Shown one piece after another: positions 35,185-43,565 of a stretch of DNA of 64,000 nt (position 1 is its first letter; each line of letters starts with the position of its first letter). Position numbers and translations under genes: made by a program. The stretch comes from Lachnospiraceae bacterium (GTDB lineage: Bacteria; Bacillota; Clostridia; Lachnospirales; Lachnospiraceae). Below the pieces are notes generated by a model that made no database searches, was not told where the DNA came from, and was given only the letters and a program-made list of their open reading frames with translations. The stretch spans positions 1 through 64,000 of the forward strand of contig JAAVZL010000022.1 of NCBI GenBank assembly GCA_022791635.1, in the 5' to 3' direction.

Positions 35185-36462
35185 TTAAGAAAACAGTCCC
35201 GGAATAAAGGTGGTCAGAGCCGGGAACCAGGTAATCAGGCATAGCACGGCCAGTCCCACAAATACAAAGGGAATAATTCCCCGGAAGATATCTGTCAGCT
35301 TCACCTTTGCCACATTTGCCGTTACAAACAGTGTCATGCCAATGGGCGGCGTAATCAGTCCGATGGTGAGATTAAAGCAGCAAAGCACCCCAAAGTGAAC
35401 CGGATCAATCCCGTATTTCATGGCAATCGGCAGAAGAATGGGAGTCATCATCAAAAGAGCCGGGCTCTGATCCAGCACGCAGCCCAGAATCAGTAAAATG
35501 ATATTCACCAGCAGCAAGAACATAGCCGGGCTGTGTACGTACTCCATGCAGAGGGCAATCATGGCCTGGGGAATCCGAAGAACCGTAATGGCATAGCTCA
35601 TGGCAGATGCAATGGAAATAATCAGCATGACGTTCGCCGTAGTTTTGGCCGTATTTTTACAGCATTCAAAAAGGCTGTGCCAGGTAATCTGTCTCTTGCA
35701 TACGGCGATCACCAGGGCATAAAAGACTGCCACCGCACTGGACTCCGTAGCCGTAAACACACCGCTTACAATTCCTCCCAGAATAATGACCGGCAGGCCC
35801 AAGGCCGGCAGGGAACGCTTCAGAGAGTGTAGAATCTCCTGTAGGCCAGCGCGGCGGCTTCTGCAGGGGTGATTGTATTTTCGCGCAAAATAGTAGCACA
35901 AAAGCATCTCCGAAAGTCCCAGCAGGATTCCGGGACCCACGCCTCCCAGGAACATGGCCGACACGGAAACATTGGAAGCACAGACCGCATAGATAATCAT
36001 GATATTGCTGGGCGGGACAATGGGACCGATAATGGCGCTGGCCGCCGTTACGGAGGCAGAATATCTGGCCTCATAGCCGGCTTTTGTCATCATTTCCATT
36101 TCAATCCGCCCAAGTCCCGTGGCATCTGCCGTGGCCGATCCGGATATTCCCGCAAACATCATGCTGGCCAGAACGTTTACATGAGCAAGTCCGCCCCGGA
36201 TATGTCCCACCAGGGTATCACAGAATTTTACAATGCTCATGGTCAGACCGCACCGGCTCATAATCTCGCTGGCCAGAATAAAGAGCGGAATGCACATATA
36301 GGTAAAATTGTACACGCCGGAAAACATCTTCTGAGGTATGATGACCATGGCTCCATCCCCCAGGGTAAAGGCTGAGATTGTCATAAACCCCATAGCAAAG
36401 CCAATGGGAACTCCAAGAACAACCACCAGCAGAAAAATAACCAGTAAAATCGCCGCTAACAT
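35185..36462 (-). CDS. dctM: TRAP transporter large permease (DctM)
   Basis: 425 residues, about 12 membrane helices, with DctM landmarks: FAMGFMTISAF near the start, MFAGISGSATADATGLGRIE, SVTAASAIIGPIVPPSN and GLITPPIGMTLF. It is the sodium-driven translocation subunit and works with the small permease encoded 11 bases upstream and the binding lipoprotein. The genomic context indicates uptake of a sugar acid or similar carboxylate. Confidence 0.95.
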   Translation of the reverse strand: MLAAILLVIFLLVVVLGVPIGFAMGFMTISAFTLGDGAMVIIPQKMFSGVYNFTYMCIPLFILASEIMSRCGLTMSIVKFCDTLVGHIRGGLAHVNVLASMMFAGISGSATADATGLGRIEMEMMTKAGYEARYSASVTAASAIIGPIVPPSNIMIIYAVCASNVSVSAMFLGGVGPGILLGLSEMLLCYYFARKYNHPCRSRRAGLQEILHSLKRSLPALGLPVIILGGIVSGVFTATESSAVAVFYALVIAVCKRQITWHSLFECCKNTAKTTANVMLIISIASAMSYAITVLRIPQAMIALCMEYVHSPAMFLLLVNIILLILGCVLDQSPALLMMTPILLPIAMKYGIDPVHFGVLCCFNLTIGLITPPIGMTLFVTANVAKVKLTDIFRGIIPFVFVGLAVLCLITWFPALTTFIPGLFS

Positions 36463-36473
36463 TCTCCCACCTC

Positions 36474-37070
36474 CTATTCGCCCTCTATGGAACTAAGCTC
36501 TCTCTTTTCTTCCTCTGTGAGCTCCAGTTCCTCTTCCCTGGGAGGCCTTCCCACAAAGGGCTCAATCTGGCCGCAAAGTACGCCGAAGAGCTCCACAATC
36601 ACCTCATACCCCATCAGAATGCAGCCCAGGAAGGGCGCTCCGTAGAGGGACCATCCCGGCAGGTGCAGATTGGTGGATCTCCAGCTTGACATGGATACAA
36701 TCGTATCCCAGCCGTATTTCAGGCCGACTGTCAGAAAGATCACAATAATCAGCCGGGTCAGAAGGTAAAGGGCCAGCCTTCCTTTGCCGGACAGGCGGTC
36801 ATAAATCACATTGACCGAGGCCATGCTTCCCTCTTTCAAACAGATTCCTACCATAAAATAGGTGATCCAGATGAGCGCATCCTGGGCATATTCCGTGGTC
36901 CAGGTGCAGCTCCAGCTTGTGATATGGACCAGTACAAACCGGTAAACTACCTGCAGCACCAGATCTCCGGCACAGCTTAGTACCAACAGGACGATGAGAA
37001 ATTCCAATACCCTTTGAAGCTGATTGGATATTTTATTCAGTACGCTGTATATTCCGCTCACTGCCTTCAT
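36474..37070 (-). CDS. dctQ: TRAP transporter small permease (DctQ)
   Basis: About 198 residues with four membrane helices and the DctQ motif region WTTEYAQDALIWITYFMVG. The tail is acidic (EELELTEEEKRELSS). The start is uncertain: ATG 37070 is used, with AGAGGTG 12 bases upstream; TTG codons 3-12 bases earlier are nearer to that site. An ORF extension to 37127 would overlap dctP and is unlikely. Confidence 0.88.
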   Translation of the reverse strand: MKAVSGIYSVLNKISNQLQRVLEFLIVLLVLSCAGDLVLQVVYRFVLVHITSWSCTWTTEYAQDALIWITYFMVGICLKEGSMASVNVIYDRLSGKGRLALYLLTRLIIVIFLTVGLKYGWDTIVSMSSWRSTNLHLPGWSLYGAPFLGCILMGYEVIVELFGVLCGQIEPFVGRPPREEELELTEEEKRELSSIEGE

Positions 37071-37104
37071 CAATATTTTCAACACCTCTCTTTTCCTTAC
37101 CTGC

Positions 37105-38211
37105 TTAAGCGCCCTCAATGGCTGCAAGCAGCTCCTCTACCAGCTCACTGCCTACCTGCTCTGTTACAAAATCAATGCAGGGCTGTCTCATGGCCTCATG
37201 CCAGTCCTCCAGCTCCTCATCGGTCGGAGTATAGACGGTCATTCCGTATTCCTCCAGCTTGGCAACGCCCTCCTCATTCAGTCTGGCGCAAACTGCGGAC
37301 GCTTCCGGAGTTACCTTATTTGCCGCATCGATGACTACCTGTTTCAGATCTTCCGGCAGTCCGTTTAAGAAGCTTTCGCTGACGGCAAAGGTTACAATGG
37401 AGGCAATGTGCTTGTCCATGACCATGTATTTCTGTACCTCGTAGGTTTTATCGTTCAAGATGTTTACAGGAGGGTTCTCCTGTCCGTCTACGGTGCCGTT
37501 CTGAAGGGCCGTATACATCTCGCTTCCTGCCATAGGAACCGGATTGGCTCCGATCGCTTCCACCATCTTTTCACAGACCTCGCTCTGCATAACCCGGAAC
37601 GTAACGCCTTTCGCCGTATCTACGGTGGTCAGTTCCTTATTGGTGCTGGTGAAGCAGCGCATCCCGTTGCAGAATGCAGCCAGTACATGGATGCCGGATT
37701 TCTCTCCCACCGATGTGAAGAAGCTCTGTCCCCATTCTCCTGCCAGAACCGCATCGCACTGGGCTTCGTTCCGGAACAAAGCCGGGCAGCTGAATACCAT
37801 GGTATCCCCATAGATATTATTTAGAGAATTGATATTTGCTACGGTCATCTCCAGGGAGCCGTTTAAGAGACCGGAAAGGTTTTCTTCCACGCTTCCAAGC
37901 TGCCCGGAAGGATAGATTTCTACGGTGATGCGTCCGTTACTGTTGGCTTCTACCTCCTCCTTGAATCGTTCTGTCCAGGTTACCTCTGCGCTTTCCTCTC
38001 TTGGTACATCCCCCTGGGTCATACCAAGCTTAATTACGTAAGTTTCTCCCTCTTTTGCAGGGGCTTCCTTCTGCTCTGTGTTTTCGGAAGGCTGCTCTTC
38101 TGCTTTCTGGTCATCGATCTTTGGCGTATCCTCTTGTTTGGAGCCGCATCCCGTCAAAAGGACTGCCGTCAGAGCCGCAGAAAGTAATGTTGTGAAAAGT
38201 TTCTTTTTCAT
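37105..38211 (-). CDS. dctP: TRAP transporter substrate-binding lipoprotein (DctP)
   Basis: 368 residues. Signal peptide with lipobox LLTGC; a Glu/Lys-rich linker (25-55) leads to the DctP fold: RFKEEVEANSNGRITVEIYPSGQLG, the substrate-gating Arg in VTFRVMQSEVCEKM, and DGQENPPVNI. As a lipoprotein it stays attached to the outer face of the membrane. It is first in the operon dctP-dctQ-dctM-dehydratase-aldolase-SDR, downstream of a strong promoter with FadR-type operators. Confidence 0.94.
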   Translation of the reverse strand: MKKKLFTTLLSAALTAVLLTGCGSKQEDTPKIDDQKAEEQPSENTEQKEAPAKEGETYVIKLGMTQGDVPREESAEVTWTERFKEEVEANSNGRITVEIYPSGQLGSVEENLSGLLNGSLEMTVANINSLNNIYGDTMVFSCPALFRNEAQCDAVLAGEWGQSFFTSVGEKSGIHVLAAFCNGMRCFTSTNKELTTVDTAKGVTFRVMQSEVCEKMVEAIGANPVPMAGSEMYTALQNGTVDGQENPPVNILNDKTYEVQKYMVMDKHIASIVTFAVSESFLNGLPEDLKQVVIDAANKVTPEASAVCARLNEEGVAKLEEYGMTVYTPTDEELEDWHEAMRQPCIDFVTEQVGSELVEELLAAIEGA

Positions 38212-38296
38212 GTTCTTCCTCCTTTGCTTGTGTAGATAGTATGTGCATTTTTTATATCAATGCCCTTTGGCATTAACATTCTTTTCTTTTTCATTT

Positions 38297-38307
38297 TTGT
38301 AGGACAA
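38297..38307 (-). promoter_or_regulatory. FadR-type operator, proximal site
   Basis: TTGTAGGACAA matches the TTGT-NNN-ACAA dyad typical of FadR-subfamily GntR regulators. It lies five bases downstream of the -10 box at 38313-38318, over the expected transcription start, a position suited to repression. Confidence 0.55.
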
Positions 38308-38312
38308 TTTTT

Positions 38313-38341
38313 ATTATATATGTAAGATTGTTCGTTGTAAA
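38313..38341 (-). promoter_or_regulatory. Promoter of the TRAP/sugar-acid operon
   Basis: On the minus strand TTTACA (38336-38341), 17 bases, TATAAT (38313-38318). The leader to the dctP ATG is about 100 bases and AT-rich, ending in GGAGGAAG. Confidence 0.7.
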
Positions 38342-38402
38342 TATGCTTATTTCACATATTTTTAGTTCTGTTTTTGTGTATATTGCATTATTTTCTATTA
38401 TA

Positions 38403-38413
38403 TTGTCCTACAA
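38403..38413 (-). promoter_or_regulatory. FadR-type operator, distal site
   Basis: TTGTCCTACAA is the exact reverse complement of the proximal operator. The two centres are 106 bp apart, close to ten helical turns, so bound dimers would face the same side of the DNA and could form a loop across the promoter. Confidence 0.5.
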
Positions 38414-38451
38414 TTATATTTTTCCAATAGAACAATCATCGTTTTACGCAT

Positions 38452-38485
38452 AAAAAAATCCCAATGGATTTTCTCCATCAGGATT
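38452..38485 (-). terminator. Terminator upstream of the TRAP operon, tandem site 2
   Basis: On the minus strand AATCC-TGATGGA pairs with TCCATT-GGGATT and is followed by seven T. It would stop transcription coming from the tRNA-Gln gene before it enters the TRAP promoter. Confidence 0.65.
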
Positions 38486-38503
38486 CTAAATATCTTCAAA
38501 CCG

Positions 38504-38535
38504 CAAAAACCCCGGCAGATTTCTCTACCGGGGTT
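38504..38535 (-). terminator. Terminator of tRNA-Gln
   Basis: AACCCCGG pairs with CCGGGGTT (38508-38515 with 38528-38535), followed by TTTTT on the minus strand, eight bases after the mature tRNA end. Confidence 0.8.
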
Positions 38536-38542
38536 GCTTAAG

Positions 38543-38614
38543 CAGGGCTACAAGGATTCGAACCTTGAAATGACGGAGTCAGAGTCCGCTGCCTTACCGT
38601 TTGGCTATAGCCCT
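38543..38614 (-). tRNA. tRNA-Gln (anticodon CTG)
   Basis: 72 bases forming a full cloverleaf on the minus strand. The acceptor stem is AGGGCTA/TAGCCCT, the D-stem GCC/GGC and the anticodon stem GCGGA/TCCGT with loop CTCTGAC. The T-stem CAAGG/CCTTG carries TTCGAAT. The anticodon CTG reads CAG. The 3' CCA is not encoded. A terminator follows closely, so it is transcribed alone. Confidence 0.93.
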
Positions 38615-38687
38615 TTGTTTTCAGCGAATATTACTATAACATACCTTTTTCCAAAAAGCAAGTACTTTTTTCAATTTTTATTTTTAT

Positions 38688-39866
38688 CTATTTTTCAGCC
38701 ACATACCCTTTTTCCATGGTCATCACGCACTGGTAGCGAGAATTCAGCTCTCTTACCCGTTCCATAATATCCTGCTGAAGCTGACGAAGCTTTTCTCCCT
38801 GATAGGAGAAGGGCACCACCACATCGAAAATCAGGTTGATCTGCTGCTCTCCGTCCACCATGCGGAAATCGTGAATGGACAGCTGTTTGTCAAGCTCCTT
38901 AAGGGTAGCCGTCACCTCTGTCCGGATTGCCGTAACTCTGTCATTTCTCACCTCCACGGGATCCATATGAATCACCAGAAAGATGCCAAGCTTTTTCGCG
39001 GCCTCCCGCTCAATCCGATCAATAATTTCATGGGAAATCTCAATGCTCACATCACTCGGGACTTCTGCGTGAATGGAAGCCAAGCTCCTGGTGGGACCAT
39101 AATTGTGTACAATCAGGTCATGGCTTCCCAGGATCCCCTCATAGCCCTCCACAAACTCCGTAATCTGCCGGTATAGCTCCGGATCCACCGCCTCTCCAAT
39201 CAGAGGCTCCAGGGTGTCCTTGGCAATCCCCACGCCGGCCCACATGACCACCAGAGCCACCAGAGCGCCCACAATGCCGTCAATATTGATTCCCGTAAAA
39301 CGGCAGAACAAAAGCGAAAGCACGGTTGCGGAGGTGGTGACCACATCTCCCATGGCATCTGTGGCCGTAGCCATCATCACGCTGGAATGAATCCGCTTTC
39401 CAAGCTTTCGGTTAAAATATGCCATCCAGAGCTTTACTCCGATGGAGGCCAGCAGAACCACCATAGATATGGCGCTGAAGGCCAGATCCTCCGGCTCACG
39501 TATTTTTCCTATGGCGGTTTTCAGGAAGCTTAAGCCCACCTCAATCACCAGAAAGGATACGATCAGCGCCGCAATGTATTCGATCCGCCCGTGGCCAAAG
39601 GGATGATCCTGATCCGCAGGCTTGCTGGCCATCTTAACGCCTACAAAGCCGATCACAGAGGAGGCGGCGTCCGAAAGGTTGTTAAAGGCATCGGCCAGGA
39701 CGGAGACGCTGTTAAGGAACAGCCCCACAATAAATTTCCCCGCAAACAGAAGCACATTGCAGAAAATTCCCACCATGCTGGTCATCACACCGTAGCTGGT
39801 GCGCACTGCCGTATTTTCCGTATTCTCGTAATCCTTTACAAATTTGTGCACCAGAAAATCAACCAT
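38688..39866 (-). CDS. Cation diffusion facilitator family metal exporter
   Basis: 392 residues. Six membrane helices in the first 220 residues, with the family's metal-site motifs VLADAFNNLSD in helix 2 and TATDAMGD in helix 5, and GHGRIEYIAAL between helices 2 and 3. The cytoplasmic domain (about 225-310) is followed by a longer-than-usual C-terminal extension (about 310-392). It exchanges divalent cations such as zinc, manganese or iron for protons; the metal cannot be assigned. It stands alone between tRNA-Gln and the nicotinate phosphoribosyltransferase gene. Confidence 0.93.
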   Translation of the reverse strand: MVDFLVHKFVKDYENTENTAVRTSYGVMTSMVGIFCNVLLFAGKFIVGLFLNSVSVLADAFNNLSDAASSVIGFVGVKMASKPADQDHPFGHGRIEYIAALIVSFLVIEVGLSFLKTAIGKIREPEDLAFSAISMVVLLASIGVKLWMAYFNRKLGKRIHSSVMMATATDAMGDVVTTSATVLSLLFCRFTGINIDGIVGALVALVVMWAGVGIAKDTLEPLIGEAVDPELYRQITEFVEGYEGILGSHDLIVHNYGPTRSLASIHAEVPSDVSIEISHEIIDRIEREAAKKLGIFLVIHMDPVEVRNDRVTAIRTEVTATLKELDKQLSIHDFRMVDGEQQINLIFDVVVPFSYQGEKLRQLQQDIMERVRELNSRYQCVMTMEKGYVAEK

Positions 39867-39955
39867 TTCTTTCTCCCCTTTTCACATTCTCCCTATTGTA
39901 ATATATTTTTTCGAAAAAGGGAAGAGTGTCTTGTCATTTTCCATTGAATATGCTA

Positions 39956-40005
39956 TTGTTAAACTATTCACAGTCGTTGTATAACATGTGACAAGACAGT
40001 TGTCT
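39956..40005 (+). promoter_or_regulatory. Promoter and possible operator of the nicotinate phosphoribosyltransferase gene
   Basis: TTGTTA (39956-39961), 18 bases, TATAAC (39980-39985). The -10 box runs directly into an imperfect dyad ACATGTGACAAGACAGTTGTCT (39984-40005, two overlapping TGACA/TGTC half-sites). A repressor here would block transcription. Firmicutes often control this gene by NiaR with TGTC/GACA-type sites, so NiaR is a candidate. Confidence 0.45.
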
Positions 40006-40026
40006 GGATAAGGAGTGAAAAATACT

Positions 40027-41481
40027 ATGAGTACAATGAAGCTGACTCTGCTCACCGATCTTTATGAGCTTACCATGATGCAGGGCTATTTTAAAAATCA
40101 TTCCAATGAAACGGTTGTTTTCGACGCCTTTTATCGGAAGAATCCTTCCGGAAACGGCTTTGCTATTGCCGCCGGTTTGGATCAGGTGATCGATTATATT
40201 AAGAACCTCACCTTTGACAAAAATGATATTGAGTATCTGCGGAGCCTTAAGCTTTTTGATGAAGATTTTCTGGATTATTTGAGTAAATTCCGGTTTTCCG
40301 GGGATATTTATGGAATTCCGGAGGGGACGGTGGTGTTTCCCAGGGAGCCCCTTGTAAAGGTGGTTGCGCCCATTATGGAGGCTCAACTGGTGGAGACGGC
40401 GATTTTGACGATTATCAATCATCAGAGCCTGATTGCTACGAAGACGGCCCGGGTGGTTCATGCCGCTAAGGGGGACGGGATTATGGAGTTTGGCCTTCGC
40501 CGTGCCCAAGGGCCGGATGCGGGGATTTATGGTGCCAGGGCAGCTATGATTGGGGGATGTATCGGGACCTCCAATGTTCTGGCAGGGCAGCTGTTTGATG
40601 TTCCGGTGAAGGGGACCCATGCCCATAGCTGGATTATGAGCTTTCCGGATGAGTATACGGCCTTTAAGAAATATTCGGAGCTTTATCCGGATGCCTGTAT
40701 TTTGCTGGCGGATACGTATGATACCTTGAAGTCCGGAGTTCCCAATGCTATCCGGGTGTTTACGGAGATGCGGGAGGCGGGGATTCCTCTTACGTTTTAT
40801 GGAATTCGGCTGGACAGCGGGGATCTGGCTTATATGTCCAAAAAGGCACGGAAGATGCTGGATGAGGCGGGCTTTTCGGATGCGGTGATTTCGGCTTCCA
40901 GTGATTTGGATGAGTATCTTATCACCAGCTTAAAGGGGCAGAATGCGGCTATTACCTCCTGGGGTGTGGGGACGAATATGATTACCTCGGCGGATTGTCC
41001 GGCTTTTGGAGGCGTGTATAAGCTGGCGGCGGTGATGGATGAGGAAGGGGAGTTTATTCCCAAGATTAAGCTTTCGGAGAATTCGGAAAAGATTACGAAT
41101 CCGGGGAATAAGACGGTCTTTCGGATTTATGACAATGAGACAGGGAAGATTCGGGCGGATTTGATCTCTTTGGCGGATGAGAGCTTTGATGTTTCTCAGG
41201 ATCTTTTGATCTTTGATTCCATTGAGACCTGGAAGAAGACGAAGCTTAAGGGCGGGACTTATCATATGCGGGAGCTTTTGGTGCCGGTGTTCCGGAATGG
41301 GGAGTGTGTTTATACCTCGCCCAGTGTGATGGAGATTCGGGAGTATTGCAGCAAAGAGCAGGAGACCCTCTGGGATGAGACCCGCAGGCTTACGAATCCG
41401 CATGAGGTTTATGTGGATCTTTCGGATAAGCTGTTTCGGATTAAGGCGGGGCTTTTGGATCAGATGAATCAGGAAGGGTAG
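40027..41481 (+). CDS. pncB: Nicotinate phosphoribosyltransferase
   Basis: Forms nicotinate mononucleotide from nicotinic acid and PRPP, the salvage entry to NAD. 484 residues from MSTMKLTLLTD; AGGAG lies 11 bases upstream, and a GTG 12 bases earlier overlaps that site. Landmarks are LLTDLYELTMMQGYF, EFGLRRAQGPDAG (with the active-site Arg pair), KGTHAHSWIMSF with the phosphorylated-type His, and YGIRLDSGDLAYMSK. It is monocistronic, ended by repeat A2 and a T-run. The gene's codons become strongly G/T-biased toward the 3' end. Confidence 0.95.
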   Translation: MSTMKLTLLTDLYELTMMQGYFKNHSNETVVFDAFYRKNPSGNGFAIAAGLDQVIDYIKNLTFDKNDIEYLRSLKLFDEDFLDYLSKFRFSGDIYGIPEGTVVFPREPLVKVVAPIMEAQLVETAILTIINHQSLIATKTARVVHAAKGDGIMEFGLRRAQGPDAGIYGARAAMIGGCIGTSNVLAGQLFDVPVKGTHAHSWIMSFPDEYTAFKKYSELYPDACILLADTYDTLKSGVPNAIRVFTEMREAGIPLTFYGIRLDSGDLAYMSKKARKMLDEAGFSDAVISASSDLDEYLITSLKGQNAAITSWGVGTNMITSADCPAFGGVYKLAAVMDEEGEFIPKIKLSENSEKITNPGNKTVFRIYDNETGKIRADLISLADESFDVSQDLLIFDSIETWKKTKLKGGTYHMRELLVPVFRNGECVYTSPSVMEIREYCSKEQETLWDETRRLTNPHEVYVDLSDKLFRIKAGLLDQMNQEG

Positions 41482-41494
41482 GGAGCGGACGGAC

Positions 41495-41704
41495 GGGAGC
41501 GCCGAAAAAGAGGGCCCCAGACTTTTCCATATCCGTGTTCGCACGGTTCTCGAACGCCCTGTCTGTTCTGGGCGTACATTGCCTTGAAGAGTTCTTTCGG
41601 ACTTCTTCCTTATTTAGCAATGTTCGCCCAGCTCAGACAGGGCGTTCGAGAACAGGCGGACACTGGATATCGGAAATGTCTGGGCCCTCTTTTTCGGCGC
41701 TCCC
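41495..41704 (+). repeat. Long inverted repeat, family A copy 2
   Basis: 210 bp between convergent genes. The outer stem (GGGAGCGCCGAAAAAGAGGG with its complement) differs in sequence from copy 1 but is again almost perfectly paired, with one bulged C. The inner arms keep the consensus. The middle stem reads CGAACGCC/GGCGTTCG, where copy 1 has CGTACAAG/CTTGTACG: paired changes on both sides. On the plus strand TGGTTTTTTATT follows, so this copy could also terminate pncB. Confidence 0.85.
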
Positions 41705-41711
41705 TGGTTTT

Positions 41712-43559
41712 TTATTGCACGCTGAAGTAGATCTCGTACCAGATGCAGAAGGTGTAGATGGTCCAGAGCTTTCTGCTGTTGTCTTTATGCTTCTTTATGT
41801 GTTCTTCTAATAGGTCCAGGAGTTTTTCCTGGTGGAAGTAGCGTTTGGCGGCGGGGCCGGTGAAGGCTTTGCGGAGGCGGGTCTGGCCTTCCTCTTCGCA
41901 GATCCAGTGGCGGATGGGGACGGGGAAGCCGAGTTTGGGGCGTTCGCTGGTGTCGGCGTCTAGCTTGAAGGCGGCGGCTTTGCGGAGGATGTATTTGGTT
42001 GTGCGGCCTCTTTGCTTTAGGTGGGCGGGGAGGCGGCGGGAAAGGGCGAAGACTTCCTTGTCCAGAAAGGGGACTCTTACCTCCAGGGAGTGGGCCATGC
42101 TCATGCGGTCGGCCTTTTGGAGGATGTCTCCCGGGAGCCAGTGGCGCAGATCGATTTCCTGCATGCGGTCGGCGTCCCGAAGGCCGAGGGTTCTCTCGTA
42201 GTCTTCCTCCAGGAAGCTCTGGGGGCTTCGGGCTCCGGTATTTTTAAGGAGCAGGGCGCGGCGTTCTTCTAGGGAGAAGATGTTGGCGTTGCCGATGAAG
42301 CGTTCTTCCAGGTCTTTGCTTCCGCGGACGAGGAAGTTTTTGCCTTTTAGGTTTGGGAAATGGTGGGCGAGGCGGGCAAGGCAAAGGCGCAGCCTTTTGG
42401 GCAGCAGCTGGTAGCGGCGCAGGGCTTCGGGCTCGCAGTAAATGCGATAGCCGCCGAAGAGCTCGTCGGCTCCCTCGCCGGATACCACTACCTTGACGTC
42501 CTTTGACGCTTCCATGGAGAGGAAGTAGAGGGCTACGGCGGAGGCGTCTCCCAGGGGCTCGTCCATGTAATAGAGAACCTCGGGCACGGCGTCCCAAAAT
42601 TCCTGCTCGCGGATTCTTCTGCCCTTGTGATTAAGGCTGCACTGCTCGGCTGTACTTCGGGCGTATTGGATTTCGTTGTAGCGGCTTTTTTCCTGGCCGA
42701 AGCCTACGGTGTAGGCCCGCTTTCCTCCGAATTCGGAGGCGATGAGGCCGGAGTCTACGCCACCGGACAGGAAGGTGCCTACTTCCACGTCTGCGATTTC
42801 GTGGACGGCTACGGAATCCTTAATAACACGATCTACGGACTCCAGCCATTCTCGCTCGGTTTTTCCTGTCTCTGGCTGTAAGGAGGGTTCAAAGTATTTC
42901 TGAATCTCCAGGATGATGCTTCCGCTTTTCCATCGGAGGAAGCTTCCGGGCTCCAGACGGTAGATGCCTTTGAAGAAGGTTTCCTCCAGAGCCGAATACT
43001 GAAAGGAGAGGTACTGCTCCAGGGCCTGCTCGTTGAGGGCCTTCTGGTATTCCGGATATTTGAGAATGCTTTTTATTTCGGATGCAAATATGAGGCTTTC
43101 GCCTGCTACCGTGTAGTAAAAGGGCTTGATTCCGAAAAAGTCCCGGGCGGCAAAGAGCTCCTTTTTTTCTTCGTCCCAGATGACGAAAGCGAACATTCCC
43201 CGCAGGCGAGAGAGCAGATCGCTGCCCCATTCTTCGTAGCCGTGAATCAGTACCTCCGTGTCGGAGCGGGTTTTAAACAGGTGGCCAGCTGCCAGGAGTT
43301 CTTCCCGAAGTTCCTGATAATTGTAGATCTCGCCGTTGAAGACCAGGACCTTGTCGCCTTTTTCATTTTCCATGGGCTGGGCGCCGGATTCCAGGTCGAT
43401 GATGCTTAAGCGGCGGAATCCCAGGGCCGCATCACTGCTCATCCAACTGCCTCCGTCGTCAGGACCCCGGTGACGGATGGCGTCCTTCATTTCTTCCAAT
43501 ATATGCTCTCTATCCCAATTTCCTTTTTTCTTTCCCACAAATCCACAAATGCCGCACAT
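41712..43559 (-). CDS. asnB: Asparagine synthase, glutamine-hydrolysing
   Basis: 615 residues starting MCGICGF, where Cys2 is the glutaminase nucleophile. The N-terminal Ntn amidotransferase (1-210, with FNGEIYNY and RSDTEVLIHGYEEWG) feeds ammonia to the C-terminal synthetase (220-530) with the PP-loop FLSGGVDSGLIA. Makes asparagine from aspartate with ATP. Some relatives amidate cell-wall or secondary-metabolite acids, but nothing here indicates that. The plus strand is strikingly G-rich across the gene (27 G, 12 C in 42001-42060) although coding is on the minus strand. Confidence 0.93.
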   Translation of the reverse strand: MCGICGFVGKKKGNWDREHILEEMKDAIRHRGPDDGGSWMSSDAALGFRRLSIIDLESGAQPMENEKGDKVLVFNGEIYNYQELREELLAAGHLFKTRSDTEVLIHGYEEWGSDLLSRLRGMFAFVIWDEEKKELFAARDFFGIKPFYYTVAGESLIFASEIKSILKYPEYQKALNEQALEQYLSFQYSALEETFFKGIYRLEPGSFLRWKSGSIILEIQKYFEPSLQPETGKTEREWLESVDRVIKDSVAVHEIADVEVGTFLSGGVDSGLIASEFGGKRAYTVGFGQEKSRYNEIQYARSTAEQCSLNHKGRRIREQEFWDAVPEVLYYMDEPLGDASAVALYFLSMEASKDVKVVVSGEGADELFGGYRIYCEPEALRRYQLLPKRLRLCLARLAHHFPNLKGKNFLVRGSKDLEERFIGNANIFSLEERRALLLKNTGARSPQSFLEEDYERTLGLRDADRMQEIDLRHWLPGDILQKADRMSMAHSLEVRVPFLDKEVFALSRRLPAHLKQRGRTTKYILRKAAAFKLDADTSERPKLGFPVPIRHWICEEEGQTRLRKAFTGPAAKRYFHQEKLLDLLEEHIKKHKDNSRKLWTIYTFCIWYEIYFSVQ

Positions 43560-43565
43560 ATGATA

